In this document: positions 28,020 to 37,769 of the stretch, piece after piece | Numbering within the stretch: position 1 is the stretch's first letter | How the letters are laid out: every line of letters begins with the position of its first letter | NCBI GenBank assembly: GCA_002869925.2 | Contig: NEWT02000034.1 | Span: 1-64,000, forward strand | Direction: 5' to 3' | Source of the DNA: Nitrospira sp. CG24A | Lineage (GTDB): Bacteria > Nitrospirota > Nitrospiria > Nitrospirales > Nitrospiraceae | DNA: 64,000 nucleotides | Program-made: the position numbers and the translations under genes | The notes under the pieces: model-generated | The model's input: the letters and a program-made list of their open reading frames with translations, nothing else | Told to the model about the DNA's origin: nothing | The model's database searches: none

Positions 28020-28976
28020 CTAAGGAACGGCTTGTTCCCGATCTGATGTTGAGCCGGCACGTCCGGCATGAGCCTGGAGGGTGGCGTGCAGGTTCTTATC
28101 GGCGGCAGCGATGGCTCCCCGAAACCTCGGCGTCGGTTGATTGAAGACAAAGGGTTTTCCGTCCGCGTCGGTGACGCTCCCGCCACTTTCTTCGACGAGC
28201 AGGACTCCCGCCGCGAGATCCCATTCATTGAGTGGCTCGATGGTCAAGGCAGCTTGGATGCGGCCCGAAGCAACCAGGGCCAGCGCATTGGCGATGGAGT
28301 GCATGGGACGGCACCGACTGGTCTCGGCAAGCGTTGACCATCGGCCGATCCGGGACTCCCATGCATTGACCAGGATGGCAGGATTGATGTCATAAGCGGG
28401 AGATGGGGTGACACGCGTGCCGTTCAAGAACAATCCGCAGCCGCGCACAGCTGTGAAGAGTTCGTCGGTTGAGGGGTTCAGGATCGCGGCGACGACCGGT
28501 GCGCCTCGTTCTATCAACGCGACTGAGATGCAAAATTCCGGTATCCGATTTACCAGGGCTTTTGTGCCATCGATCGGGTCCACGATCCAGACTCGTCTGC
28601 TGGTGAGTCGAACTGGATTGTCGGGAGACTCTTCCGAGAGCCAACCATCGAGTGGAAACTCCCTCTCTTGCATCTCGTGCAGGATGCGGTCGACCTCGTG
28701 ATCCACGGCGGTGACCGGCGAACGGTCTGATTTCGTCTGCACGTCGAATCCGACCTTGACCAGTTCACGCACCTTTGCGCCGGCCCTCAAGATCGATTCG
28801 ACTAACGTTGTGAGTTCTCGTTCCAAGTTGAATGCCTCGCAGCGTGGAACACGAAGAGTAGCAGGTCTCGCCGGATCGACAAAGCAGAAAGTCGACATCC
28901 GCGCCCAGCGGCGGTGACCCTCTTGACCATCGCGGAGAACCTGCGTACAAGCAGGGGGTACTGAGAGGTTATCCAT
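28020..28976 (-). CDS. Inositol monophosphatase / CysQ-family phosphatase
   Basis: A 318-residue metal-dependent sugar- or nucleotide-phosphatase. Metal-binding motifs are GWLSEESPDN, then WIVDPIDGTKALVNRIPEF (the D-P-x-D-G-T core) and the C-terminal EWDLAAGVLL, all complete. Substrates could be inositol phosphates, fructose-1,6-bisphosphate or 3'-phosphoadenosine-5'-phosphate; sequence alone does not decide. The family core begins around residue 48. The true start may be at MSTFCF (28898), as the first 26 residues are unlike the family and would crowd the divergent corA promoter. Confidence 0.88.
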   Translation of the reverse strand: MDNLSVPPACTQVLRDGQEGHRRWARMSTFCFVDPARPATLRVPRCEAFNLERELTTLVESILRAGAKVRELVKVGFDVQTKSDRSPVTAVDHEVDRILHEMQEREFPLDGWLSEESPDNPVRLTSRRVWIVDPIDGTKALVNRIPEFCISVALIERGAPVVAAILNPSTDELFTAVRGCGLFLNGTRVTPSPAYDINPAILVNAWESRIGRWSTLAETSRCRPMHSIANALALVASGRIQAALTIEPLNEWDLAAGVLLVEESGGSVTDADGKPFVFNQPTPRFRGAIAAADKNLHATLQAHAGRAGSTSDREQAVP

Positions 28977-28978
28977 CG

Positions 28979-30034
28979 ATGAGGCTCGTCCAAAAGCGCT
29001 CCAGAAAGACAGGGCTCCCTCCCGGCACGCTCGTTCATATCGGCGAAAAAAAACCGGCTAAGGTCACGATCACCGCCTTCAATTATGCGGGCGCTCGCTG
29101 CGACGAGCTCCAAGATCTGTCACCCAATGCGCTCTCGCCACCGACAGATGCGTCCGTCACGTGGGTGGACATCGGGGGCGTTCATAACATGGAGGTCCTG
29201 GAATCATTGGGCAAGCAGTTCCGCCTCCATTCACTGCTCCTCGAAGACATTGCCAACACCGATCAGAGGCCGAAACTCGACGACTATGAGACCTGTTTGT
29301 TCCTGGTGGTGAAAATGCTGTCGGTTACGGATCGGCAAGATATCGCCGTTGAACAGGTGAGTCTGGTCCTCGGGCCGAACTTTGTTCTGTCCTTTCAGGA
29401 AAACGGGGCCGATGTCTTTACTTCTGTGCGGGATCGACTGCGAGGGGGGAAGGGCCGACTGCGGCAGTCCGGGGCCGACTACCTGCTCCATGCGCTGGTC
29501 GACGCCATTGTCGATCGCTACTTCGAGGTGTTGGAGGTGTTAGGTGAAAAGATCGAAGCGCTCCAAGATCTCGTGGTCAGCGATCCCAATCCGGATACGT
29601 TGCACCAGATTCATTCCCTCAAACGGCAATTGATGTTTCTGCGTCGAGCGGTGTGGCCGCTCCGTGAAGCGGCGAACAATCTCTCCCGATCAGAATCCCC
29701 GTTTTTGCATGACTCGACGAAGGTCTTCTTCCGCGATGTGTACGATCATGTGATCCAAATCGTGGACACCATCGAGACGCTTCGCGAAATGGTCTCAGCC
29801 GGTCTGGATATTTATCTATCGAGTATCAGCTATCGATCGAACTCAGTCATGAAGGTGTTGACGATCATTACGACGATTTTCATGCCGTTGACGTTCATCG
29901 TCGGTATATACGGAATGAACTTTGAGCATATGCCTGAGCTGAAGTGGGAATGGGGCTACCCGCTTGTGTTGGGTGTGATAGCGGTGATCGCAATTGCCAT
30001 GCTGGTACTTTTCAAACGAAAGAAGTGGATGTAG
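28979..30034 (+). CDS. corA: CorA-type magnesium/divalent-cation channel
   Basis: A 351-residue protein with a long soluble N-terminal funnel domain and two membrane helices at the C-terminus. The signature loop YGMNFEHMPEL (near residue 310) contains the Gly-Met-Asn selectivity motif. The C-terminal end, FKRKKWM, is typical of CorA. Mg2+ uptake is the standard role; some relatives carry Co2+, Ni2+ or Zn2+. The stop codon is followed immediately by a perfect-ended palindromic element. Confidence 0.95.
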   Translation: MRLVQKRSRKTGLPPGTLVHIGEKKPAKVTITAFNYAGARCDELQDLSPNALSPPTDASVTWVDIGGVHNMEVLESLGKQFRLHSLLLEDIANTDQRPKLDDYETCLFLVVKMLSVTDRQDIAVEQVSLVLGPNFVLSFQENGADVFTSVRDRLRGGKGRLRQSGADYLLHALVDAIVDRYFEVLEVLGEKIEALQDLVVSDPNPDTLHQIHSLKRQLMFLRRAVWPLREAANNLSRSESPFLHDSTKVFFRDVYDHVIQIVDTIETLREMVSAGLDIYLSSISYRSNSVMKVLTIITTIFMPLTFIVGIYGMNFEHMPELKWEWGYPLVLGVIAVIAIAMLVLFKRKKWM

Positions 30035-30215
30035 GAGTCTGTCCGAGTCATGCCATTCTACTGCGGCAAATGATCTGCATGCATCTGCGTCGCTCTCAGC
30101 TCGAAAACATCCTCAACGTATTCCAGCGAATACGCTTCAGGTATTTTCGAGCCTGCGGCCTCGCATCTACCAGCAACTCCTTTGCCTCGCAACGAAGGAT
30201 GACTCGGACAGACTC
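30035..30215. repeat. MITE-like element with perfect 17-bp terminal inverted repeats, family C
   Basis: GAGTCTGTCCGAGTCAT at 30035-30051 is exactly inverted at 30199-30215. The 181-bp interval has no gene. Inside, CATCCTCAACGTATTCCAGCG resembles the CTCAACGTACC segment of family A. The element begins one base after the corA stop codon. Confidence 0.8.
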
Positions 30216-30242
30216 TTAGCCCGCATGACTCATGAGGGAGCG

Positions 30243-30815
30243 ATGATGAGACGGCGGGTTCTCACCGTCACGAGAGGTGCATTGGCGTTTGTCTGGCTAC
30301 TCCTGGCAGGCCACGGCAGTGCAGAGTCGTCTGCAGGCGAACAAGGAAAACCAGCAGATCTTCCGGGCGTCACTCATAGTCGAGACAACGCTCTGCCGAC
30401 GGCACAGCGGTTCGTTATCCTGCCGGCCTTTGCGAACGACGCGGTGTTAGACAAGAAAACCGGCTTGGTCTGGGAAAAGTCTCCACAGACGACGAGTGCC
30501 AGATGGAGCGTCGCTCGACGCACCTGCGCTGAGAAAAGTGTCGGAGGCCAGAAGGATTGGCGGCTGCCGTCCCTGGAAGAGCTGGCCGGTCTGGTCGATT
30601 ACTCTGTTGCTCCTCCGAGTCTGTCTCTTCCGCCTGGCCATCCGTTTCTATCTGTCCAATCGGCCGTCTATTGGTCATCGACGAGACCTGGAGATGACCC
30701 CAAGGGTTCGTGGGGCGTGCATTTTGGGCTGGGTGGCGGTTCAACTTTTATCAATTGGGCCCACAGCGTCCTAGCCTGGTGTGTCCATGACGGCATGAAT
30801 ATGAATCAGCGTTGA
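30243..30815 (+). CDS. Exported Lcl C-terminal/DUF1566-type protein
   Basis: A 190-residue protein with a twin-basic signal peptide (MMRRRVLTVTRGALAFVWLLLAG). The mature part matches the DUF1566 (Lcl-like) fold: VLDKKTGLVWEKSP, DWRLPSLEELAGLVDY, VYWSSTR and a terminal CVHDG. In the family this fold is often an extracellular or cell-surface domain of unknown ligand. The ATG at 30243, or 30246, is chosen because GAGGGAG stands directly before it. It lies just downstream of the family C repeat. Confidence 0.78.
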   Translation: MMRRRVLTVTRGALAFVWLLLAGHGSAESSAGEQGKPADLPGVTHSRDNALPTAQRFVILPAFANDAVLDKKTGLVWEKSPQTTSARWSVARRTCAEKSVGGQKDWRLPSLEELAGLVDYSVAPPSLSLPPGHPFLSVQSAVYWSSTRPGDDPKGSWGVHFGLGGGSTFINWAHSVLAWCVHDGMNMNQR

Positions 30816-30878
30816 GGCGTTGGCAGTTCGAACGAGGTGGGCTGCTTACGGCTTGGGTAGCCAGAAGGACAGGAGGGG

Positions 30879-31223
30879 TTACTCAGCGACCTCGACGCGA
30901 TCGACAAAGTAGGCGGTTTCTCCGAAGCACGTGGTGGGAATGTAGCGATATTCTTTGTAGTGCAGGACCAATCGTTTTCCCACAATCTGTGAGAGTTGTG
31001 ATGCCACTTTCGGGTCTGTGACGGAAAAACTCCACAATACCGGAGCGACGCCCGGCACGGTCGTCATGGCCAGTTCCCCTTCGTGTGTCTTGCAGACCCA
31101 GCCTTTGTTCGAGAATTTCTGAATATAGCCGGCCCTGTTTCCATCGGAGTAGCTGTAGTTGAAGGCGATGAGCAGATAGGCTGCGCCGATGAAGAACAAG
31201 AACAGTACAATCACCTTGATCAT
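30879..31223 (-). CDS. Conserved hypothetical with one N-terminal membrane anchor
   Basis: A 114-residue protein. Residues 3-21 are hydrophobic (KVIVLFLFFIGAAYLLIAF), an uncleaved anchor or signal. The soluble part includes RAGYIQKFSNKGWVCKTHEG and VLHYKEYRYIPTTCFGETAYFV, with two cysteines about 50 residues apart. A similar small family exists widely without a known role; I do not know its function. Confidence 0.7.
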   Translation of the reverse strand: MIKVIVLFLFFIGAAYLLIAFNYSYSDGNRAGYIQKFSNKGWVCKTHEGELAMTTVPGVAPVLWSFSVTDPKVASQLSQIVGKRLVLHYKEYRYIPTTCFGETAYFVDRVEVAE

Positions 31224-31298
31224 CGGGCGTCTCCTAGGTTACAGGAACCTGTCTGATGTTGACCGTTTTGTTGAGACGAAGGCAAACTCAGACAGCTC

Positions 31299-31919
31299 CT
31301 AGCGAAGATCCGTGAACAACCAGGGAGCCTCGGCCTTTCGTCGAGTTTCGTAGGCCGCGATTGCGTCCTTGTGTTGCAGGGTCAATCCGATGGCGTCGAG
31401 CCCTCGGTATAAACAATCTTTTCGAAAGGAATCGATCTCGAAGCAACAATGAGTATTGCCCGGGGTGGTGACTGTCTGGCCTCCGAGGTCCACGGTCAGT
31501 TGATACCCGGGCGTCGCGAGGACGTCTTTCATCATGGCCAGGACCTCGTCGGCTTTCAGCACCACCGGCAACATGCCGTTTTGGAAGCAATTATTGTAGA
31601 AAATGTCGGCAAAGCTCGGTGCAATGATACAACGGAACCCTTGGTCGAGGAGCGCCCAGGGGGCATGCTCACGTGACGACCCGCATCCGAAGTTATCGCG
31701 CGTCAGGAGAATCGTCGCGCCCTGGAAGCGCAGTTGATTCAAAAAAAACGACGGGTCTTGTGACCCATCCTTCTGCTTGCGCCAATCGTAGAACAACCCT
31801 TCGCGGAGCCCGGTTCGCTTGATCGTCTTCAGAAATTGCTTCGGGATGATTTGATCGGTATCGACATTGACCCGGTCTAACGGCGCGACCAGACCCGTCA
31901 TAGTGGTAAAGGGTTGCAT
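31299..31919 (-). CDS. leuD: 3-Isopropylmalate dehydratase small subunit
   Basis: A 206-residue LeuD. With LeuC it moves the hydroxyl of 2-isopropylmalate in leucine biosynthesis. [13 protein letters not shown] and [16 protein letters not shown] are the signature motifs, and the length is usual. The ATG at 31919 lies 5 bases after the leuC stop with GGAG overlapping the end of leuC, so translation is coupled. An apparent upstream extension would read through leuC. Confidence 0.96.
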   Translation of the reverse strand: MQPFTTMTGLVAPLDRVNVDTDQIIPKQFLKTIKRTGLREGLFYDWRKQKDGSQDPSFFLNQLRFQGATILLTRDNFGCGSSREHAPWALLDQGFRCIIAPSFADIFYNNCFQNGMLPVVLKADEVLAMMKDVLATPGYQLTVDLGGQTVTTPGNTHCCFEIDSFRKDCLYRGLDAIGLTLQHKDAIAAYETRRKAEAPWLFTDLR

Positions 31920-31926
31920 AGATCCT

Positions 31927-33330
31927 CTATCTCCAGGTTCGTATATCGACGAAATGTCCCTCGACGGCGGCAGCAACCGCCATTGCCGGCGACACGAGAT
32001 GGGTCCGGCCGCCGGCCCCCTGACGCCCTTCGAAATTTCGATTGCTGGTTGAGGCGCAGCGCTCTCCGGGCTGAAGCATGTCGGCATTCATCGCCAGGCA
32101 CATACTGCAGCCGGCTTCCCGCCACTCGAATCCGGCTTCTTTGAACAATTGGTCGAGCCCTTCCTGTTCGGCCTGCTGTTTGACGAGACCGGAACCGGGC
32201 ACCACCATTGCGTGAACGGTCTTTGCGACATGCTTGCCCTTCGCCAAGCTTGCGGCCAGGCGAAGATCCTCGATCCGTGCATTCGTGCAAGAGCCGATGA
32301 AAACCTTGTCAATTGCGATCTCGGTGATCGGCATGTTCGCGGTGAGGCCCATGTATGCCAGCGCCTGCTCGGTGGCCTTGCGGGTGTTCTCATCGGCCAT
32401 CGTGCGCGGGTCCGGGACCTTCCCATCTACGCCGATGACCATGCCGGGGCTGGTACCCCAGCTCACTTGCGGAGCGATATCTTCTGCCTTCAACGCGACC
32501 GTCGCATCGTAGCTGGCGTTCGTGTCGGTTGTCAGCTGCTGCCAGACTCGCACGGCCTGCTCGAATAGCTCGCCCGTTGGTGCCAGCGGCCGTCCCTTGA
32601 TGTAGGCGATGGTCTTCTCGTCCGGCGCCACCATGCCGGCGCGGGCTCCGGCCTCGATCGACATGTTGCAGAGCGTCATGCGCCCTTCCATGCTGAGGGC
32701 GCGGATCGCCGAGCCCGTGTATTCGATGACATAACCGGTACCGCCGGCTGTCCCGATCTTTCCGATGATGGCCAGAATCACATCTTTTGCAGAACAGAGA
32801 CTCGGCAAAACCCCGTCGACACGGATCTCCATGGTCTTGGGTCGCTTCTGTACCAAGCACTGGGTGGCCAAGACATGCTCCACTTCACTCGTGCCGATGC
32901 CGAAGGCTAATGCGCCAAACGCTCCATGTGTCGACGTGTGTGAATCGCCGCACACGATGGTTGTCCCCGGCAGGGTGAAGCCTTGTTCTGGTCCGATGAC
33001 GTGCACGACGCCTTGGCGGATGTCGCTCATGCCAAAAAGGGTAATACCGAAGTCTCGACAATTGTCCTCCAGCGTCCGAATCTGTATCGCACTGAGGGGA
33101 TCGGCGATGCCCAGGGTCCGATCGGTGGTCGGGACGTTGTGGTCTGGCACCGCCAATGTGGCGCTGGGACGTCGAGGACGACGGCCCGAGAGCTTGAGTC
33201 CTTCAAAGGCCTGCGGCGACGTCACTTCGTGGACGAGCTGACGATCGATATAGAGAAGGGTGGTCCCGTCCGGCTCTGCGCGGACGACGTGGGATTCCCA
33301 GATTTTGTCGAAGAGGGTCTGAGCGGCCAT
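31927..33330 (-). CDS. leuC: 3-Isopropylmalate dehydratase large subunit
   Basis: A 467-residue aconitase-family subunit. Its [4Fe-4S] ligands are the cysteines of [14 protein letters not shown] and of [31 protein letters not shown] is the usual conserved block. It pairs with leuD immediately downstream. A TATAAT box lies about 54 bases upstream of the start. No leucine-rich leader peptide is evident, so attenuation is not supported. Confidence 0.97.
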   Translation of the reverse strand: MAAQTLFDKIWESHVVRAEPDGTTLLYIDRQLVHEVTSPQAFEGLKLSGRRPRRPSATLAVPDHNVPTTDRTLGIADPLSAIQIRTLEDNCRDFGITLFGMSDIRQGVVHVIGPEQGFTLPGTTIVCGDSHTSTHGAFGALAFGIGTSEVEHVLATQCLVQKRPKTMEIRVDGVLPSLCSAKDVILAIIGKIGTAGGTGYVIEYTGSAIRALSMEGRMTLCNMSIEAGARAGMVAPDEKTIAYIKGRPLAPTGELFEQAVRVWQQLTTDTNASYDATVALKAEDIAPQVSWGTSPGMVIGVDGKVPDPRTMADENTRKATEQALAYMGLTANMPITEIAIDKVFIGSCTNARIEDLRLAASLAKGKHVAKTVHAMVVPGSGLVKQQAEQEGLDQLFKEAGFEWREAGCSMCLAMNADMLQPGERCASTSNRNFEGRQGAGGRTHLVSPAMAVAAAVEGHFVDIRTWR

Positions 33331-33383
33331 GGTGACTCCTCAATGATCGGTGTCTCTCGGAGGGTACTTCCGGGAGGAAACAC

Positions 33384-33414
33384 ATTATACAGAGTCCTCC
33401 TATGGTTTTTACAA
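33384..33414 (-). promoter_or_regulatory. Probable leuCD promoter
   Basis: On the minus strand, TATAAT (33384-33389) is preceded by TTGTAA (33409-33414) at 19 bases, or TGTAAA at 18. It would place the transcript start about 45 bases upstream of leuC. Confidence 0.5.
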
Positions 33415-33515
33415 CAGTGATCACCATATTCTTGCGTTGACCGAACGGACGTGGTACATCGCCTGGGCATTGAGCGTGAGGCCCTTTCCCAGCGATTGCG
33501 CCGGAGGATTGTGCC

Positions 33516-33995
33516 GTGACTTCTCAGATATGGACCGATCCCGCCATCGTCGAATGGTCGCAACTGCTCCTCAACAGTTTTCGTCACTGGACCACCCGTG
33601 AACTACTCGAACGAGTGGGAGATCCAGATTGTCAGGCCCACAAACTCTTCCATTCCCCTTTTGTTGTCGTATCCCACGGGATGGAAGAGGACCCTCTCCT
33701 CAATTACGGCAATCAAGCGGCCTTGGAGCTATGGAAATTGAGCTTGGAACAACTCGTCAAGACACCGTCGCGGCTGACGGCTGAGCCAGTCAATCGAGCG
33801 GAACGGCAACGGATGCTGGAACAGGCCGGCACACGTGGCTATCTCGACACATACAGAGGCGTGAGAATTACTTCAACAGGACGCCGCTTTCTCGTCGAGA
33901 ACGCCTTGATCTGGAATGTCGTGGATGCAAAGGGACAAAGAGTCGGGCAGGCCGCCACCTTCTCACAATGGTCGTGGTTGACGGAACACAATTAG
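33516..33995 (+). CDS. MEKHLA-domain protein
   Basis: A 159-residue protein matching the MEKHLA domain, a PAS-like fold: FVVVSHGMEEDPLLNYGNQAALELW is the core, followed by PSRLTAEPVNRAERQRML. The family is common in cyanobacteria and plants but no biochemical role is settled. The start is GTG at 33516, fixed by GGAGG eight bases upstream. It ends overlapping the convergent outer-membrane gene by four bases. Confidence 0.85.
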   Translation: MTSQIWTDPAIVEWSQLLLNSFRHWTTRELLERVGDPDCQAHKLFHSPFVVVSHGMEEDPLLNYGNQAALELWKLSLEQLVKTPSRLTAEPVNRAERQRMLEQAGTRGYLDTYRGVRITSTGRRFLVENALIWNVVDAKGQRVGQAATFSQWSWLTEHN

Positions 33996-34693
33996 AACGC
34001 AAAAGAGATATCAAATCCTCCGTAGGCGCCGCTGTGGAATGTGGTGCTGTGCTGGTATCCGCCCCTGGCGAGTACAAATACCTTACCGACCTGAATTCCG
34101 CCGACGGGCCCCGTCATAACCCCTCGAAAGTCGCCACTCCCCATTCCGGTCATGTCCCAGCCGGCATAGGTTGCGCAACAACTCTTCTCGGGTTTATAGA
34201 CTAGAACTTTTCCTCGCAGCCGGCTCCAGAAGAAATTATCGAGGTCGGCGTACGATCCTATGGCGAGGAAGTTCCATCTCTCATGCCAGTAGAAGGCTTC
34301 AAGTTGGCCATACACGCCGACCTGATAGTCGATCGTATTACTTGCATTCAGACGCTGTTCTTCGATTCGGCGTAGCTGAGGTCCGGTGAGAGCAGAGAAT
34401 GTCCAATCACCGATGGTTTTGGTGATGCCGAGCGAGGGGACAATGGACTGGACGTTGGCATCCAGGATTTGCCCGTTTGTCTTAGAGCTGTATCCGAGCC
34501 CTGAAGTGGTGGCCTGAACAAACACATATGGCCCTCCCGGAGTCCGCACGATCGGAGTTCTAACGCCAAGGTAGATAAAGTACTGGTTCTTATTGTCGAT
34601 CTGAAATCCTGTAAAGGCATCCCCCGCCCCGCTCTCTAGAGGCAGGCAGGCGAGGATCCACGCCGTCAGTAAGAACAGAATCAGTCTCGTCAT
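33992..34693 (-). CDS. Outer-membrane beta-barrel protein
   Basis: A 233-residue protein with a signal peptide (MTRLILFLLTAWILACLPL) and alternating aromatic strands ending in GAYGGFDISFAF. The terminal phenylalanine is the usual signal for outer-membrane insertion. It resembles BcsS-type barrels found near cellulose synthesis genes, but the match is by overall look only. GGAGAG lies 9 bases before the ATG at 34693. No other polysaccharide gene is near. Confidence 0.65.
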   Translation of the reverse strand: MTRLILFLLTAWILACLPLESGAGDAFTGFQIDNKNQYFIYLGVRTPIVRTPGGPYVFVQATTSGLGYSSKTNGQILDANVQSIVPSLGITKTIGDWTFSALTGPQLRRIEEQRLNASNTIDYQVGVYGQLEAFYWHERWNFLAIGSYADLDNFFWSRLRGKVLVYKPEKSCCATYAGWDMTGMGSGDFRGVMTGPVGGIQVGKVFVLARGGYQHSTTFHSGAYGGFDISFAF

Positions 34694-35007
34694 CGTTCTG
34701 TTCTCTCCTGAACGGTATGAACATGAAACTGAGTTGGCGCATATAGTCATTGATGCGCTACGCCGATTGGCCTTGCTGTCGCTCGATGAATCTCATTCGC
34801 AGGATCCTACTCCAGAACTGACCCGGGAGAGAAGTTGGGAAACTGCACCGTCCGTTTCGAGTAGGACAGATCATGGGTAAGCATTTGAGTGTCAATTTTG
34901 AGGTGGAGAATTGTACAGGCTGTTTGAGTCGGGAAATCCGAGATTCGACTGATTGGGCTTAAACCTGAGGGGATCAAGCAGGTAAGGATGGTCTGTGAAG
35001 GCGTTGG

Positions 35008-35631
35008 TTATGTCCGGAGATCGAGAGGGCTTCGGTGGACGATGGCACGGAGAATGTCGCTGGTTGTCAAAATGCCGATCGGGTGACGGAGATTGTCGAT
35101 GATCGGAATCGCATTAACCTGTTCATCGAGCATGGCGTGGGCGATCTCTCGGATCTCAGTCATCGGAGTGGCGGACAAGACCTGACTGCTCATGATACCT
35201 GCGAGCTTGTGCCCGGCGATGGGTTCCGTCGAATTGACGGATTCCAACTGATGTGAGTAGGGCAGCAGGTCGTAGTTTGAAATCATTCCGACCAGCGCGC
35301 CGTGGACCGACGTCACGGGGAGATGGTGAATCCCCTTGTGTTGCATCACGGTCCATGCGTCGAGCAGCGTACTGTCGGACGGCAAACATGTGACGGGAGA
35401 GGTCATGATATCCTGTGCGAGGAGAGCCGGTTTCGGTGCAGGATCCTGCCGTACCTGTTGCTGGTACGCCTGTTGCGCGAGGCGTGTTGCGTGGTCAGCA
35501 GTGTGGTGTTCCTGACCCTTTGAGCGATCCTCTCGACCAGCCTCCATAACCTGAGCGGCAGGTAGGCGTGGAGAGACCGCTAGGACAGGATGCATTTCGG
35601 TGATGCCTTTGACTGCGTGGATAATCGGCAT
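35008..35631 (-). CDS. Tandem CBS-domain protein
   Basis: A 207-residue protein. After a polar lead of about 75 residues come two CBS motifs: DIMTSPVTCLPSDSTLLDAW with HHLPVTSVHGALVGMIS, then SSQVLSATPMTEI with NAIPIIDNLRHPIGILTTSDIL. Paired CBS domains form a Bateman module that binds adenine nucleotides or similar ligands. No effector domain is attached. The ATG at 35631 has GAGGTCC upstream; a longer frame exists but overlaps hydrophobic sequence unlike the family. Confidence 0.85.
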   Translation of the reverse strand: MPIIHAVKGITEMHPVLAVSPRLPAAQVMEAGREDRSKGQEHHTADHATRLAQQAYQQQVRQDPAPKPALLAQDIMTSPVTCLPSDSTLLDAWTVMQHKGIHHLPVTSVHGALVGMISNYDLLPYSHQLESVNSTEPIAGHKLAGIMSSQVLSATPMTEIREIAHAMLDEQVNAIPIIDNLRHPIGILTTSDILRAIVHRSPLDLRT

Positions 35632-35761
35632 GATGGACCTCGTACCGTCTCTATCGGAGGATAGCGGTAAGTACTTAAGCTCGGACGGCTTGGACTGAAC
35701 GACCGACGGGGAAAGGTGGGGAATGAGGATCGGGAACGAGATCGAACGATCTTGGTGGCCG

Positions 35762-35974
35762 CTAAGGGACAGCAAGGAGCTGAAACCGAGGACAAGAATG
35801 ACCATCAACGATCACGGTTTCCAGAAACATCGCCATTGGTCTGATCCATAGGCCTCGGGCACCATAGAGTGCCCGATAGACCACATACTCCTCTTCCGTT
35901 TCTGAGTGTCGAGCCACGCCCAGTACCTCATATTCCTGACCTTTGTAGTGGCGATAGCGACCGGGTTGCACCAT
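35762..35974 (-). CDS. DUF1653 small protein
   Basis: A 70-residue protein. PGRYRHYKGQEYEVLGVARHSETEE and VVYRALYGARGLWIRP are typical of DUF1653, a small beta-rich family of unknown role. The start at 35974 is supported by a GGAAGG-rich ribosome site. It is divergent from the flavoprotein gene and 131 bases ahead of the CBS-domain gene on the same strand. Confidence 0.85.
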   Translation of the reverse strand: MVQPGRYRHYKGQEYEVLGVARHSETEEEYVVYRALYGARGLWIRPMAMFLETVIVDGHSCPRFQLLAVP

Positions 35975-36020
35975 CGTGTATCCTTCCCTTCCTGACGTCA
36001 TACTATAAAGGGAACGCACA

Positions 36021-37427
36021 ATGAAATCACAGAGTTTGACTTCAATGCGCATGACACATGATGTGATCGTGATCGGCGGCGGGTCGGCAGGCTATGCCGC
36101 GGCACGGACTGCACACGACGCCGGCGCCGACGTGGCCATTGTGGATCAGGGGCCGCTCGGCGGGCTCTGTATCCTGCGTGGCTGCATGCCGACAAAGGCC
36201 ATCCTGCGTTCTGCCGAAGTCGCAGCTCTTCTCAGGCGGACGAAGGAGTTTGGGCTCTCCCCGGTCTCAGCCCATGCCGATCTGTCGGCGATTGTGGATC
36301 GCAAGGATCGCTTGGTCCGTGAGTTTGCAGACTATCGCATTCAGCAGCTTCAGGATCCGAGGTTCACCCTGTATCAATCGCGAGCTGTTTTTCTGTCGCC
36401 CCACGAGGTCACTGTCGGAGACAGCGTCCTGTCGGCCGGCTCGTTCATTATCGCCACCGGGTCGAGGCCTAGTGAAGTTCTGATTCCGGGTTTGGCCCAA
36501 ACCGGATATTTCACGAGCGACACGATTTTGGATCTTCGTACTCAACCGGGTTCGTTGATCGTGTTGGGCGGTGGGGCTGTTGCCCTTGAACTCAGTCAAT
36601 TCTTTGCTCGACTGGGGACGAAGGTCACGATCCTTCAACGGGGCCCCACGCTCCTTTCCGAGATGGATGAAGATGTCGGGCGTGCGCTTGAGGCTGCATT
36701 GACTGACGAGGGCATCAAAGTTGTGACGGGCACGCAGTTGCTGCGTGTCACTCGTGACACAGCAGGGAAGGCGGTATGGGCCATGAAAGACGGACGTGAG
36801 CGATGCTATGTCGGCCAGGAGATTCTTCAGGCCTTAGGCCGGCAGCCCAATGTCGAAGGGCTACGGCTCGATCTGGCGGATGTCACGGTCGATGGCGGAC
36901 GGATTGTGGTTGATAGCGCCATGCGTACGTCGCAAGCACATATGTATGCCGTGGGCGATGTGAACGATGTCACGCCCATTGTGCATCTTGCCATCCAGCA
37001 GGGCGAAGTTGCCGCGTACAACGCCACGCATGCAGATCGACCTGCTAAAACGATCGATCATCGCCTCGATACGGAAGTGGTCTTTACCGATCCACAGGTG
37101 GCGGTGTTGGGGCTGAATGAAGTGCGCGCAAAAGCCGACAAGATTCCTTATCTTGCAGCCTCCTATCCGTTTGCCGACCACGGAAAAGCGTTGTGTCTTG
37201 GTGCGGCACAGGGGTTTGCGAAGTTGCTCGCGGCGCCTCAGACCGGTGAAATTCTTGGCGCGCAGATCGTCGGCCCGGAGGCAGGTGAATTGATTCACGA
37301 GCTGATCGCGGTCATGTACTACCGTGGGACGGCAGCCGATCTGTTACGCATGCCGCACTACCATCCCACGTTGGCGGAAATTGTGACCTATCCAGCAGAA
37401 TCCATTGTTGGAGAGTTGGGTGCATGA
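36021..37427 (+). CDS. Pyridine-nucleotide-disulfide oxidoreductase (dihydrolipoamide/mercuric reductase family)
   Basis: A 468-residue FAD enzyme. The FAD site is VIVIGGGSAGYAAA, the redox-active cysteines C50 and C55 are in GGLCILRGCMPTKA, and the NAD(P) site is VLGGGAVALELSQ. The second FAD motif is MYAVGDV, and the C-terminal catalytic histidine is in MPHYHPTLAEI. It is not next to any pyruvate-dehydrogenase-type gene, so a specialised disulfide or quinone reductase is possible. GGGAA lies before the ATG. Confidence 0.9.
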   Translation: MKSQSLTSMRMTHDVIVIGGGSAGYAAARTAHDAGADVAIVDQGPLGGLCILRGCMPTKAILRSAEVAALLRRTKEFGLSPVSAHADLSAIVDRKDRLVREFADYRIQQLQDPRFTLYQSRAVFLSPHEVTVGDSVLSAGSFIIATGSRPSEVLIPGLAQTGYFTSDTILDLRTQPGSLIVLGGGAVALELSQFFARLGTKVTILQRGPTLLSEMDEDVGRALEAALTDEGIKVVTGTQLLRVTRDTAGKAVWAMKDGRERCYVGQEILQALGRQPNVEGLRLDLADVTVDGGRIVVDSAMRTSQAHMYAVGDVNDVTPIVHLAIQQGEVAAYNATHADRPAKTIDHRLDTEVVFTDPQVAVLGLNEVRAKADKIPYLAASYPFADHGKALCLGAAQGFAKLLAAPQTGEILGAQIVGPEAGELIHELIAVMYYRGTAADLLRMPHYHPTLAEIVTYPAESIVGELGA

Positions 37428-37574
37428 AGAAGAGGAGTTTGCGTACTCACGGGAGTTGCGCGCCGAAGACGTTCGTGCGAAGTGGAGTTGAACCGGTTGC
37501 GCTATCCAGTGTAGCGTATCCCCACGATGGCCACGCGCGATGGGTCGACATCTCATCACTTGCGGACGAAGGGA

Positions 37575-37769
37575 ATGATCGCACGATTTGTGGGGATCGT
37601 GTTGATTGCGCTCGGGTTCGTCGTGGGGATGTACGGATTGGAAGACGCGGGGGCACAGTGGATGAAAACGGCGCTGGGCTTGCTCGTCACAGGAATGTTG
37701 GCCCAAGGGTATGCGCTCTACTGTTCTGTGAAGCGCATGCAAGAGGTCAAGGACGGTCCTAAGTCATGA
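37575..37769 (+). CDS. Small two-helix membrane protein
   Basis: A 64-residue protein with helices IARFVGIVLIALGFVVGMYGL and TALGLLVTGMLAQGYALYCSV, and a basic tail. The ATG at 37575 has GAAGGG almost directly before it; an ATG at 37527 would add 16 residues. It overlaps the following lipoprotein gene by four bases (ATGA), implying coupled translation. No family is recognised. Confidence 0.6.
   Translation: MIARFVGIVLIALGFVVGMYGLEDAGAQWMKTALGLLVTGMLAQGYALYCSVKRMQEVKDGPKS

Noticed and set aside
33203-33427. Possible leucine leader peptide before leuC
   Set aside because: The frame has no leucine run and there is no terminator-antiterminator pair that I can see.
34873-34962. A 29-codon frame with ENCTGC between the outer-membrane gene and the CBS gene
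   Set aside because: A weak ribosome site is present but there is no family and no neighbour link; too short to support.
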